DNA from: a bacterium
GTDB taxonomy: Bacteria > B130-G9
Assembly (NCBI GenBank): GCA_035527515.1
Contig: DATLAJ010000001.1
Coordinates: 1 to 28,467 of the forward strand
Length of the DNA: 28,467 nucleotides
Direction: 5' to 3'
Part shown: one piece after another, positions 9,401 through 16,176 of the stretch
Position numbering within the stretch: position 1 is the stretch's first letter
How the letters are laid out: the number at the start of each line of letters is the position of its first letter
Notes under the pieces: generated by a model
Seen by the model: only the letters and a program-made list of their open reading frames with translations
Told to the model about the DNA's origin: nothing
The model's database searches: none
Made by a program: the position numbers and the translations under genes

Positions 9401-9635
9401 GCCGACTGGCTCCGCAGTCATCGGGACTGGAGGTATCAGCCTCTTGGACGGGACTTGGTTCCGGCTTCCGACCAGCGGCTGCTTCACTCTTGAGGGTAAG
9501 ACCCTTGAGAACATGGGGATCAAGCCGGACATATACGTGGAGAACCCGCCCGAGCAGGATTTCAGCACTACCAGCGATGCACAGCTCGAGATGGGGGTCG
9601 AGGTACTTCTCAAACAACTAGCGAAGAAAGAATAA
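6423..9635 (+). CDS. Secreted tricorn-protease homologue, paralogue 1 (S41 family)
   Basis: A 1070-residue serine protease of the tricorn type. I prefer the ATG at 6423, which has GGAG at 6412-6415, over an upstream in-frame GTG at 6402. The N-terminus is a clear signal peptide ending near GAALAES (residues 24-30), unlike the cytosolic archaeal enzyme. Residues about 35-540 carry repeated WD40-like/PD40 units (SPDG motifs) forming the two propellers that gate the substrate. A charged acidic linker (about 540-580) precedes the C1 domain. A PDZ domain lies near 770-850 and the S41-type C2 domain at 860-1065. By alignment with Thermoplasma tricorn the catalytic tetrad is S752-H753 (ASH), nucleophile S973 (YSFSDAE) and E1029 (LENMG). 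The paralogue starts 10 bp after its stop. Confidence 0.9.
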   Translation: MTFSRNRLRGISICVGLCLAAIVSGAALAESAPILGASHPSLSPDGQTICFSYLGDLWTVPAQGGLATRLTVHEAYEGTSCWSPDGKLIAFASDRGFNPDVFVIPADGGLARQLTFSSRPDVARDWSADGKWILFDSHREINSPLREGVTYEVSVDGGQPKRLIDCTGSNGALSPDGSTLAFVRGVMPWWRKSYRGSCDQDIWLKLLDGSPAKRLTNYDGKDTDPMWSPDGEQIYFLSDRNGITNVWVMPQAGGQARRISDFQADGAAFASMSRDGSVIGCCLDGHIYTVDTKTGETRKLDISAPSDVKGNVIEPKTYTSEASETALSPDGKQIAFVVRGELFAMKAIGGKAMRLTDTPARESAIAWSPDSNRLLFCSDRDGTTDVFVMESTDRREPMLAKSRLRKTTPLATSDGEELSPRWSPDGSKIAYLLDRGHLWVMNPDGTGNRMLVKGPNIGSIEWSPDSRWIAYSQEGDYWIADIFVVSVKSCAVHNITEAASQDYAPVWSGDGTRILFASNREGGIEEWGESDLWQAFLTKEAHEDYLRRRQQYREDLPDEEQEDLLASPGHKTAEVRIDFDGIDRRLEPVTSLSGNEGNLAVSHDGRTCAFSSGAMGKRETHIVNEFGMKLREIGKTAPRAIVWGPKDERLFVLGTDGAITVSRFEDKGTAREKIRARAVPYVAKMEIDHKAERRQMFLEAWRGLNTHFYDPSFHGVNWAAVRDKYLPFLDSVQTHEDFLYLLLQMAGELKASHLGAWGGGTHKWDVADETGHVGLRFDQGWTGDGLKVARVTKNGPCDKPGSEVKVGDIVVAIDGTKVSREVNYYKLLNGKVDEKVDLLVARKPGDKTRTVTIKAVVWWGLYQDTYKMWVSSRKELVDKLSDGRIGYIHVQGMDMRSFRTFLRELMTDARDKEALIVDVRYNGGGYTHDRLLSVLGRPTYFYLEDRAGAMREYQPSFHWGKPAVTLTNQYSFSDAEIFPFSFRKLGLGKLIGVPTGSAVIGTGGISLLDGTWFRLPTSGCFTLEGKTLENMGIKPDIYVENPPEQDFSTTSDAQLEMGVEVLLKQLAKKE

Positions 9636-9645
9636 GGGAGGAGCC

Positions 9646-12600
9646 ATGAGAAACATAAGGACAGCAGCAGGTCTCGCCTTCGCGTGCTTGGCATGGTTGT
9701 GCCTCGTTGCATCGGGGGGGCTTGCCCTTGCCGAAGACGACGCGCACTCGATCGTGGGGGCTAGGTTCCCCTCGCTCTCGCCGGACGGGAGCACAATAGC
9801 GTTTACCTATCTTGGGGACATTTGGACGGTCTCCGCGGAGGGTGGCCTGGCATCCAGAGTAACAGTCCACTCCAGCCTTGACGGCCCAGCGTGCTGGTCG
9901 CCCGACGGCAAGTGGTTTGCCTTCACATCCAGAAGGGAGTACAACGCGGACGTGTTCGTCATATCGTCATCAGGCGGCCTACCGAAGAGGCTGACCTTCC
10001 ACGGAGCACACGACAGCGTGTATTCATGGTCGCCCGACGGCAACAGCGTCCTTTTCTATTCCGACCGGGAGCTGAACACACCCGTGGGGGGTGGATCGGT
10101 TTTTACTGTGCCTCCCGACGGGGGTATCCCCGCGCGAGCTCTCGACTGCTCCGGAAGCGACGGGATTCTCTCTCCAGATGGCGCCACCCTGGCTTTCGTG
10201 CGAGGGGCAACGCCGTGGTGGCGCCGCGGCTACCACGGGAGCGCCAATCGAGACATCTGGCTTAAGCGACTAGATGGGTCTTCAGCTGTCCAGTTCACCA
10301 AGTTCGATGGCTCTGACAGCGACCCAATGTGGTCAGCCGACGGCGCCAGACTCTACTTCCTGTCCGACAGGGGAGGGGTCACGAACGTCTGGGTCAAGCC
10401 CATCGCCCGGGGCGAGGCGCAGAGGCTCACCGATTTTGACCGCGACGGGGTCGTTCACGCTCGCATCGCTCTGAATGGGTCGAGGATCGTGTGCGAGTTT
10501 GACGGCGAGTTATACCTGGTAAACCCAACGTCAGGAGAGCACCATAAAGTCAAGATACGTGCTCCGAGCGATCTCAAAGAGAACGCTACGGAGCTTGAGA
10601 CTTTGGAGCGTGACGCTTCCGAGTTCGCACTTTCCAAGGACGGCAAACAGATAGCTTTCGTCGTGCATGGTGAGATATTCGCCATGAAGGCGTCCGAGGC
10701 CAAGAAGTGGCTTCAGTTGACCCACACACCGGCACGGGAACAAGACGTGGCGTGGTCGCCGGATGGCATGAAGCTCGCCTTCTGCTCCGACCGCAATGGC
10801 AATCGGGACTTATTCCTAATGGAGTCGACTGACCCCACGGAGAAGCGCCTTTGTCTTTCGAGACACAGTCGGACGACGCCTCTGGTGGCGACAGACGGGG
10901 AGGAATATGCACCCGTGTGGTCAGCAGACGGGAAGAAGGTGGCATACTTGAGTGGGCGCGGCGACCTCTGGGTTGTGGACAGGGAGGGCAAGAACGCCAG
11001 ACAGCTCGCTGAGGGCCCATTCGTAAGTAACGTCGGGTGGGCCCCTGACGGCAGCTGGCTCGCCTTCAGCAAGACATGCTCCGACTGGCAGTCCGATATC
11101 TTCATCGTCTCCAGCGATGGCAAGCAACTCCACAACATAACTAAGAACCCCGCCTGGGACTACAACCCATGCATAAGTGGGGACGGCAAGAAAATCGTCT
11201 TTCTCTCAAACAGGAACGCCAACCGCCTCAGGTACGGCAATCAGGATGTCTGGCATGTTTTCTTGACGAGGCGCGACGAGGAGAAATATCAGGCGAGTCG
11301 CTCTGGTGATTTAGAGGACAAGCCGAAGGCTAGGGTCGTCAAAAAGGCAAAGAAAACAAAACATAAGAAAAGATTCTGGGATTTTCTCTTACGAACAAAG
11401 CTGAGCAAAAAGACGGAAGAGAATAAGCTTGCGATCGACTTCGAGGACATCCACCTTCGAGCGATGAAAGTGTCGAGGACGCAGGGCAGCGCGTGGGCGC
11501 TCTCGGTCTCGCCTGATGGCAAGAGCTACGCCTTCGGTTCGGACGCTTTCGGCAAGACTGATGTTTACATAGTCGATGAGTTCGGTAAGAAATCGAAGCG
11601 ATTGACGTCCTTTGGGCTCAATCCGGTGCAGATACTCTGGGGCCCCAAGAGCAAGGAGATGTTCGTGCGCAGCGGGGGTGGGACGATCACGAAGGTCTCT
11701 CTCAGCGGGATGATTGAACCCGTGCCGTTTGTGGCCAAGATGACCATCGACCACAAGGGCGAACGCCTTCAGATGTTCAACGAGGCCTGGCGTGCGATGA
11801 GGGACTATTTCTACGACAAGGAGATGCACGGAGTTGACTGGGCTAAGGTCAAGGAGAAGTACCTGCCCATGCTTGGGTCTGTCGCGACCCCGGGCGGGTT
11901 CAGGCTTGTGCTGGTGCAGATGATTGGCGACCTCCGCTCCTCGCACACCTGGGTATGGTCTCCACGCGACCCGAAGTATGAACCAACAGGCCAGCTGGGC
12001 CTACGGTTCGACGCGAACTGGCGCGGACGTGGTCTGCGTGTCTCGCGCGTCGTTCCCGATGGCCCGAGCGATCTGCCAGGAAGTGAGATTGGCGTTGGGG
12101 ACGTGATCTTGGCGATAGACGGTGTCGAAGTTGACAGCAAGAAGAATCCGTTTGCCCTTTTGAGGGGCAAAGTTGACGAGAGGATTGACCTTGAGGTCCT
12201 GAAAGGCGGCCGCGGGAGGCCGATGCTCGTTACAGTGAAGGCCTGGTCATCGCGGGCCATCACGGACAAGGTGTATCTGTCGTGGGTCAAGTCCCGCAAG
12301 GCGCTCGTCAAGAAGCTCAGCGGCGGGAGGGTTGGCTACACGCACATCCGCTGGATGGCGCAGAGCTCCTACGAGGAGTTCCTGAAAGAGCTCACGCACG
12401 AGATGACCGACAAAGAGGCGCTGATAGTTGACGTGCGGTTCAATTCCGGGGGCAACCTTCATGACGAGCTGCTTTCGGTTCTCGGCCGCGATGTCTATTT
12501 CTACTTCGAGGATAGGGACAAGTCGCTGAAAGTCATGCAGCCTCGCTTCAACTGGCGCAAGCCGGTCGTCGCTCTCATCAACGAGTATTCTCACAGCGAC

Positions 12601-12891
12601 GCCGAGGTGTTCCCGTATTCTTTCCGTAAGCTCGGGATAGGGAAGCTGGTCGGCGTTCCCACGTCTGGTGGGGTCATCTTCGTGAGCGGCGGCGTGAGCC
12701 TCCTTGATGGGACGTTCGTCTTGATCCCTCAGTGGGGCGCTTACACGCTCACCGGAGAGGAGCTCGAGGGCAGGGGCGTGAAGCCAGACATCTACGTCGA
12801 GAACCCGCCCGAGCAGGACTTCAGCATGACGAGCGACGACCAGCTCAAGAGAGCGGTCGAGGCGCTGCTTGAGCAGGCTAACGGGAACTAA
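9646..12891 (+). CDS. Secreted tricorn-protease homologue, paralogue 2 (S41 family)
   Basis: A 1081-residue tandem paralogue of the preceding protein with the same order of signal peptide (residues 1-29, ending LALAE), propeller repeats, C1, PDZ and C2 domains. AGGGAGGAG lies just before the ATG, which is 10 bp after the previous stop, so the two are surely translated from one message. The tetrad is S766-H767 (SSH), S984 (YSHSDAE) and E1041 (LEGRG). The C-terminal GVKPDIYVENPPEQDF is nearly the same in both copies, as are the propeller starts, whereas the linker after the second propeller (about 550-600) is entirely different: here it is strongly basic and lysine-rich, and longer. The two may form mixed oligomers or divide substrates. 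Both appear catalytically intact. Confidence 0.9.
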   Translation: MRNIRTAAGLAFACLAWLCLVASGGLALAEDDAHSIVGARFPSLSPDGSTIAFTYLGDIWTVSAEGGLASRVTVHSSLDGPACWSPDGKWFAFTSRREYNADVFVISSSGGLPKRLTFHGAHDSVYSWSPDGNSVLFYSDRELNTPVGGGSVFTVPPDGGIPARALDCSGSDGILSPDGATLAFVRGATPWWRRGYHGSANRDIWLKRLDGSSAVQFTKFDGSDSDPMWSADGARLYFLSDRGGVTNVWVKPIARGEAQRLTDFDRDGVVHARIALNGSRIVCEFDGELYLVNPTSGEHHKVKIRAPSDLKENATELETLERDASEFALSKDGKQIAFVVHGEIFAMKASEAKKWLQLTHTPAREQDVAWSPDGMKLAFCSDRNGNRDLFLMESTDPTEKRLCLSRHSRTTPLVATDGEEYAPVWSADGKKVAYLSGRGDLWVVDREGKNARQLAEGPFVSNVGWAPDGSWLAFSKTCSDWQSDIFIVSSDGKQLHNITKNPAWDYNPCISGDGKKIVFLSNRNANRLRYGNQDVWHVFLTRRDEEKYQASRSGDLEDKPKARVVKKAKKTKHKKRFWDFLLRTKLSKKTEENKLAIDFEDIHLRAMKVSRTQGSAWALSVSPDGKSYAFGSDAFGKTDVYIVDEFGKKSKRLTSFGLNPVQILWGPKSKEMFVRSGGGTITKVSLSGMIEPVPFVAKMTIDHKGERLQMFNEAWRAMRDYFYDKEMHGVDWAKVKEKYLPMLGSVATPGGFRLVLVQMIGDLRSSHTWVWSPRDPKYEPTGQLGLRFDANWRGRGLRVSRVVPDGPSDLPGSEIGVGDVILAIDGVEVDSKKNPFALLRGKVDERIDLEVLKGGRGRPMLVTVKAWSSRAITDKVYLSWVKSRKALVKKLSGGRVGYTHIRWMAQSSYEEFLKELTHEMTDKEALIVDVRFNSGGNLHDELLSVLGRDVYFYFEDRDKSLKVMQPRFNWRKPVVALINEYSHSDAEVFPYSFRKLGIGKLVGVPTSGGVIFVSGGVSLLDGTFVLIPQWGAYTLTGEELEGRGVKPDIYVENPPEQDFSMTSDDQLKRAVEALLEQANGN

Positions 12892-12918
12892 TGGCGCAGT
12901 ACGTTCAGATTCGGGCAA

Positions 12919-13488
12919 ATGATTGAATGGGGCATCTTTGACACTGGCCCTCTCATTTCAGCCTTCCAAAGTGATGCTATTGGTGTTTTGGGGCGACTTA
13001 TCTCAAAGGCCTATACTGGGCCGGTGTGTATGGGAGAGCTCAGAACCTCCGGCTGGGCACCGGAAACTGAGGCGGTCGTGCGAGACGGGTTCTTGAGCAT
13101 CCGTTTGCCAAACGAGAATGAAAGGGCCTGCACGCAGAGAATAGCGACCGAAGTAGATCGTTGCTCCCGAAACAAGAATCCGATAACCCACATGGGTGAG
13201 TCAGAAGTCATAGCAATGGCGCTTGGAAGGGAATTACGAGGTGGCCTTGTGCTCTTGGACGAAAGAGCTGCAAGGTCAGTTGCCTCGAGAGAAGGAATTC
13301 ACATCTCAGGTTTTCCGGGCTTGCTTATCCTAGCGGCAGAACATAGACTCTTAGGGCCTGAGCACATAAGACAAATGTTGCAGCAGTGTCGTGAGCAAGG
13401 AACTCACTATTCCAAAAAACTGATAGAATTCGCTTATAGAAGAGTTAAGGAGGTCAGTCGTGACGACCAAAGCGATTCACGAGCCTGA
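12919..13488 (+). CDS. PIN-domain protein (DUF3368-like), likely ribonuclease toxin
   Basis: A 189-residue protein with the acidic residues of a PIN nuclease: D8 in FDTGPL, E40, E94/E96 in GESEVIAMA and D114 in LLDERAARSVA. The GESE...A and LLD(E)..AR motifs match the DUF3368 branch, whose members are predicted toxins of type II systems that cleave RNA with Mg2+. The length is slightly above the usual 150-165 residues because of a charged C-terminal tail. Its last 29 bases overlap the start of the next gene, the likely antitoxin. It begins 28 bp after the second tricorn stop but lacks a good ribosome site, and its base composition is more A/T-rich than the tricorn genes, which fits an acquired module. 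Confidence 0.78.
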   Translation: MIEWGIFDTGPLISAFQSDAIGVLGRLISKAYTGPVCMGELRTSGWAPETEAVVRDGFLSIRLPNENERACTQRIATEVDRCSRNKNPITHMGESEVIAMALGRELRGGLVLLDERAARSVASREGIHISGFPGLLILAAEHRLLGPEHIRQMLQQCREQGTHYSKKLIEFAYRRVKEVSRDDQSDSRA

Positions 13489-13717
13489 AGAGGCGCTGAT
13501 GGATGTACACGAGGTCTGGGAGGACTTCTTGAGGCTCAAAGAGTATGAGGTAGGGCAGGACTTTCGGACTGTGGCCATTGATGAGCAGACTGATAGACTG
13601 ATCCAAGAGATTGTTGACAGGGGGATTTGTCGAGATGCAACCGAGGTCATTGTCAGAGCTGTCAGGGGCTTCTTTGCCGCAATATGGCCACCGGCTCCTG
13701 AGAAAACGGACAAATGA
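13460..13717 (+). CDS. Putative antitoxin of the PIN module (ribbon-helix-helix-like)
   Basis: An 85-residue protein starting at a GTG (13460) with an ideal AAGGAGG five bases upstream, inside the 3' end of the PIN gene. The segment with DEQTDRLIQEIVDRGIC followed by DATEVIVRAVRGFFAA (about 40-75) has the look of a ribbon-helix-helix DNA-binding unit as in CopG/ParD-like antitoxins. The acidic first 35 residues could be the arm that blocks the nuclease. The toxin-first order with a long overlap means antitoxin synthesis is coupled to, and boosted over, toxin translation. The family assignment is by pattern only. Confidence 0.6.
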   Translation: MTTKAIHEPEEALMDVHEVWEDFLRLKEYEVGQDFRTVAIDEQTDRLIQEIVDRGICRDATEVIVRAVRGFFAAIWPPAPEKTDK

Positions 13718-13904
13718 TCGAGGAGTTCGATGGGACTACTGTCATCGTCACCGGCTGACGCGCTAGAATTAGTTGGCGGTTGGCAGTTCCTTCATCGTTC
13801 ATCCTTCCGCCTTCATCCTTCAGTGAGTTGGCGGTTGAGGGCCATCGTGCAATAGGGTAACTTGCCCTCATGAGGGTCTGATAATCGCTCAAACGGAGGC
13901 TGGT
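13718..13904. other. Intergenic spacer with heptameric repeats
   Basis: After the antitoxin stop there is no gene. An overlapping ATG at 13714 opens only a 14-codon frame. The spacer carries heptad repeats (13771-13836) and a good ribosome site, GGAGG, six bases before the HicB-like start. Confidence 0.5.
13771..13836. repeat. Heptameric tandem repeats
   Basis: AGTTGGC-GGTTGGC-AGTTCC at 13771-13790 is followed by five 7-bp units TTCATCG, TTCATCC, TTCCGCC, TTCATCC, TTCAGTG (13791-13825) and then AGTTGGCGGTT again (13826-13836). The same AGTTGGC heptad recurs at 14539-14559. This resembles the short tandemly repeated heptanucleotides scattered through some bacterial genomes. Confidence 0.7.
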
Positions 13905-14120
13905 ATGGCAAGCAAGACATATCGAATTGTCCTAAGGCACGAGCCCGAGGGCGGCTACACCGTGACCGTTCCGTCTTTGCCCGGATGCGTTACATTCGGC
14001 GCGGACATCACTGAGGCGCGCGCGATGGCGAAAGAGGCGATCTCTGCATACCTTGAGAGCATGGCGAGGCACGGGGAGGTCATTATCGATGACACCGCCA
14101 ATGTGGCCGCACAGAACTGA
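13905..14120 (+). CDS. HicB-like antitoxin-fold protein
   Basis: A 71-residue protein with the HicB fold signature: YRIVLRHEPEGGYTVTVPSLPGC near the N-terminus, then FGADITEARAMAKEAISAYLESM. It is the short form, lacking the C-terminal DNA-binding helix-turn-helix or ribbon-helix-helix found in longer HicB antitoxins. A GGAGG precedes the ATG. HicB normally pairs with HicA, a small double-stranded-RNA-binding-fold ribonuclease, but no HicA is seen on either side. The partner 11 bp downstream is a retropepsin-like protease. Similar solitary HicB-fold proteins exist, some with unknown roles. Confidence 0.82.
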   Translation: MASKTYRIVLRHEPEGGYTVTVPSLPGCVTFGADITEARAMAKEAISAYLESMARHGEVIIDDTANVAAQN

Positions 14121-14131
14121 GGAGATGAGGC

Positions 14132-14536
14132 ATGGGAACATTCTCAGTAAGGGTTACGTTACGCAACTGGCAGAACAGGTTCCTGCCCGAGGAGAAGCGT
14201 GGCGAGGAGGTTGTCTGCGATGCGATCGTCGATTCTGGCGCGGTTCAACTGGCACTACCAATCCAGATCGTGGAGCGACTTAGGCTTCTTCCAATGGACA
14301 AAACGACTGTCTTCACTGCCGACGGCGGCAGCCACGAATACCGCGTTGTAGGCATTGTTGAGATTGAGGTGCAGGGCAGGAAGTGCGCGGTGCAAGCCAT
14401 AGAGATTCCACGAGACACAAGGCCACTGCTGGGAGCAGTTCCGCTAGAGCAAATGGACTGGCACATCGATCCAGTGGAGCAGAGGCTGGTCGGCAGACCT
14501 GAATCGCCCGACAAGCCGCTTTTGCCATTAGTTTAG
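14132..14536 (+). CDS. Retropepsin-like (clan AA) aspartic protease
   Basis: A 134-residue protein with a single aspartic-protease half-site, as in retroviral proteases, so it should act as a dimer. The catalytic triplet is D34-S35-G36 in AIVDSGAVQLALP, followed by a beta-rich flap region. The second hydrophobic motif LLGAVPLEQMDWHIDP (about 101-116) matches the conserved (L/I)LG..(F/L)L of the family. The length fits stand-alone bacterial and archaeal clan AA proteases of unknown substrate. A GAGGAG overlaps the HicB stop and precedes its ATG, so the two are one transcriptional unit. A heptad repeat begins directly after the stop. Confidence 0.78.
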   Translation: MGTFSVRVTLRNWQNRFLPEEKRGEEVVCDAIVDSGAVQLALPIQIVERLRLLPMDKTTVFTADGGSHEYRVVGIVEIEVQGRKCAVQAIEIPRDTRPLLGAVPLEQMDWHIDPVEQRLVGRPESPDKPLLPLV

Positions 14537-14538
14537 TC

Positions 14539-14559
14539 AGTTGGCAGTTGGCGGTTGGC
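14539..14559. repeat. Three heptads of the AGTTGGC type
   Basis: AGTTGGC, AGTTGGC and GGTTGGC follow each other exactly. It is the same unit as at 13771-13788, so this family of heptads brackets the HicB-protease pair. Confidence 0.7.
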
Positions 14560-14593
14560 CGCAGAGCGAAGCAATGTAGGTGAGAAACTGCTA

Positions 14594-15013
14594 ATGGATG
14601 AGATAGAGCTTGAGAGTCCGAAGGCGAGTCCGGCGGAGACGCTTCGAGCCTATTCGTTCTTCTACAGCGAGACGACTCTGGGAAGGGAGGCGTTCTCTTT
14701 CGTCGCCGTGCAGATTATTCTCATCTCGGTATATCTGTTGACTTCGTTCTCCCAGAGCCAGAACACGGAGCTACAATCAATCATTTCTAATATACATTTC
14801 TGCGTGTTTTGGGCAGGGGTGTATTTCGCCATTGCCAAAATTAGAGATGCTTACAAGCGACACTGCCGGAGACAACGGCTACGGATAAGCGTGTGGGAGC
14901 ACGAGATTAAGACATTCTGCGCCAAAAGGGGCACCATTGTCCTCGCGGCGCTTCCACCCCCAGTGGCGCTCGCAGTCTGGCTGACACTGTTCTTCATTAG
15001 GCGACCATTGTGA
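14594..15013 (+). CDS. Hypothetical small membrane protein
   Basis: A 139-residue protein I do not recognise. The ATG at 14594 is preferred; the frame is open back to a TTG at 14555, but that would translate the heptad repeat. AGGTG lies 12 bases upstream. Three hydrophobic segments are visible, near residues 33-51 (FSFVAVQIILISVYLLTSF), 64-80 (IHFCVFWAGVYFAIAKI) and 117-136 (VLAALPPPVALAVWLTLFFI). A basic cytoplasmic loop (DAYKRHCRRQRLR) sits between the second and third. It ends 60 bp before the cyclase gene on the same strand. Function unknown. Confidence 0.5.
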   Translation: MDEIELESPKASPAETLRAYSFFYSETTLGREAFSFVAVQIILISVYLLTSFSQSQNTELQSIISNIHFCVFWAGVYFAIAKIRDAYKRHCRRQRLRISVWEHEIKTFCAKRGTIVLAALPPPVALAVWLTLFFIRRPL

Positions 15014-15073
15014 ATAGATTGTATTTGCCATTTGCTCTGCTACTCCAGAACGTCCGTTGAACCGAGGTAACAT

Positions 15074-16156
15074 GTGAAGACAGAACTGATAGCCGCGACT
15101 TTCGGCGAGCGCAGTTATAGCCTTCATTACGGCAGCGACATTTTTGGCCTACTGCCCGGAGTGCTTGAGCAGAAGGGCCTAAACGGCAATGTTCTGATTG
15201 TCAGCAATCCCATAGTCAAAGAGCTGCACGGCGAGCGGCTTATGGCAGGCCTGCCGAAGAAAGATGCGAGCTGGGCGCTCATCCCCGCCGGGGAGCGGCA
15301 TAAAAACCTCGAGACGGTCAGCAAGCTCTACGTGGAGTGCGCAAAGGCCCGGATGGACCGCGAGGGCTGCATCATCGCGCTTGGCGGCGGTGTCGTTCAG
15401 GACATAGCCAACTTCGTGGCCGCGACTTTCAAGCGAGGCGTTCCGTTCGTTCAGATACCGACATCGCTCCTTGCACAGGTTGACATCGGCATCGGTGGCT
15501 GCGCGGTGGACCATCGCCTCGGCAAGAGCCTCATCGGAACGTTCTACCAACCGAGGGCAGCGGTTCTCGACCAGAAATGCCTCGAGACGCTTCCTGAAAG
15601 TGAGTTCATCAACGGCATCGCTGAGATAATCAACAAGGTGGCGGGCCTGGGTGGCAAGACCTGCGAGCTGAAGACCGATATGCCCGATATTGTCTCTCGG
15701 AACATGAACAGGGTGCTTGGCTACATTATGGAGGCGAACCGGATCAAGATAGCGATAATCGAGCGCGACGAGACCGGGCTTTCTGGCGAGCGTCTCGTGC
15801 TCGACTGGGGCCACACGATTACGTATGCGATTGAGAAGGTCACGAATTACGAGATGGCGCACGGGACAGCGCTGGGAATCGGGATGCACGGTGCGGCAAT
15901 TCTTTCGAGGGAGCTTGGCTATATGCCGGCAAAACGCGTTGAGCTCCTGCGGGAGGTGATTTCGATGGCCGGCCTCCCGACGCATTTGCCGCCAGAGATC
16001 GAGCCTGCGAAACTCGTTCTCGCGATGCGTAACGATGCTAAGGCCCAGAACGGGACGCCCAGGTTCATACTGCTCAAGGACTTTGGTAATGCGTTCCTGT
16101 CCGAGCCGATCCCAGACGTGGAGATAGAGCACCTATTGAGGCAGCTTCAGCACTAG
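15074..16156 (+). CDS. AroB-like sugar-phosphate cyclase (3-dehydroquinate synthase family), atypical active site
   Basis: A 360-residue member of the dehydroquinate synthase superfamily, which cyclises phosphorylated sugars with NAD+ and a divalent metal. The start is a GTG at 15074 with GAGGTAA just upstream. The NAD-binding glycine motif GGGVVQDIANFVAATFKRG (about 104-122) and PTSLLAQVD (D137) are present, as are the three metal ligands E184 (GIAEI), H247 (WGHT) and H263 (MAHG). However, compared with AroB, GGK is GGC (C143), GKN is GKS (S152), AEVIK is AEIIN (N187), LNFGH is LDWGH (D244) and GHxxxHA is GHTITYA (Y251). It may therefore use another substrate. If it does make 3-dehydroquinate it is the first cyclic step to aromatic amino acids. 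No other shikimate gene is in the window. Confidence 0.8.
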   Translation: MKTELIAATFGERSYSLHYGSDIFGLLPGVLEQKGLNGNVLIVSNPIVKELHGERLMAGLPKKDASWALIPAGERHKNLETVSKLYVECAKARMDREGCIIALGGGVVQDIANFVAATFKRGVPFVQIPTSLLAQVDIGIGGCAVDHRLGKSLIGTFYQPRAAVLDQKCLETLPESEFINGIAEIINKVAGLGGKTCELKTDMPDIVSRNMNRVLGYIMEANRIKIAIIERDETGLSGERLVLDWGHTITYAIEKVTNYEMAHGTALGIGMHGAAILSRELGYMPAKRVELLREVISMAGLPTHLPPEIEPAKLVLAMRNDAKAQNGTPRFILLKDFGNAFLSEPIPDVEIEHLLRQLQH

Positions 16157-16176
16157 GCCGTGCGCAGTCCGGCGAC

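Noticed and set aside
13714-13758. A 14-codon ORF overlapping the antitoxin stop
   Set aside because: It is too short and without homology that I can recognise; the overlap ATGA is easily formed by chance.
15179-16132. A 317-codon minus-strand frame opposite the AroB-like gene
   Set aside because: The plus strand carries clear NAD and metal-binding motifs; the antisense product has none.
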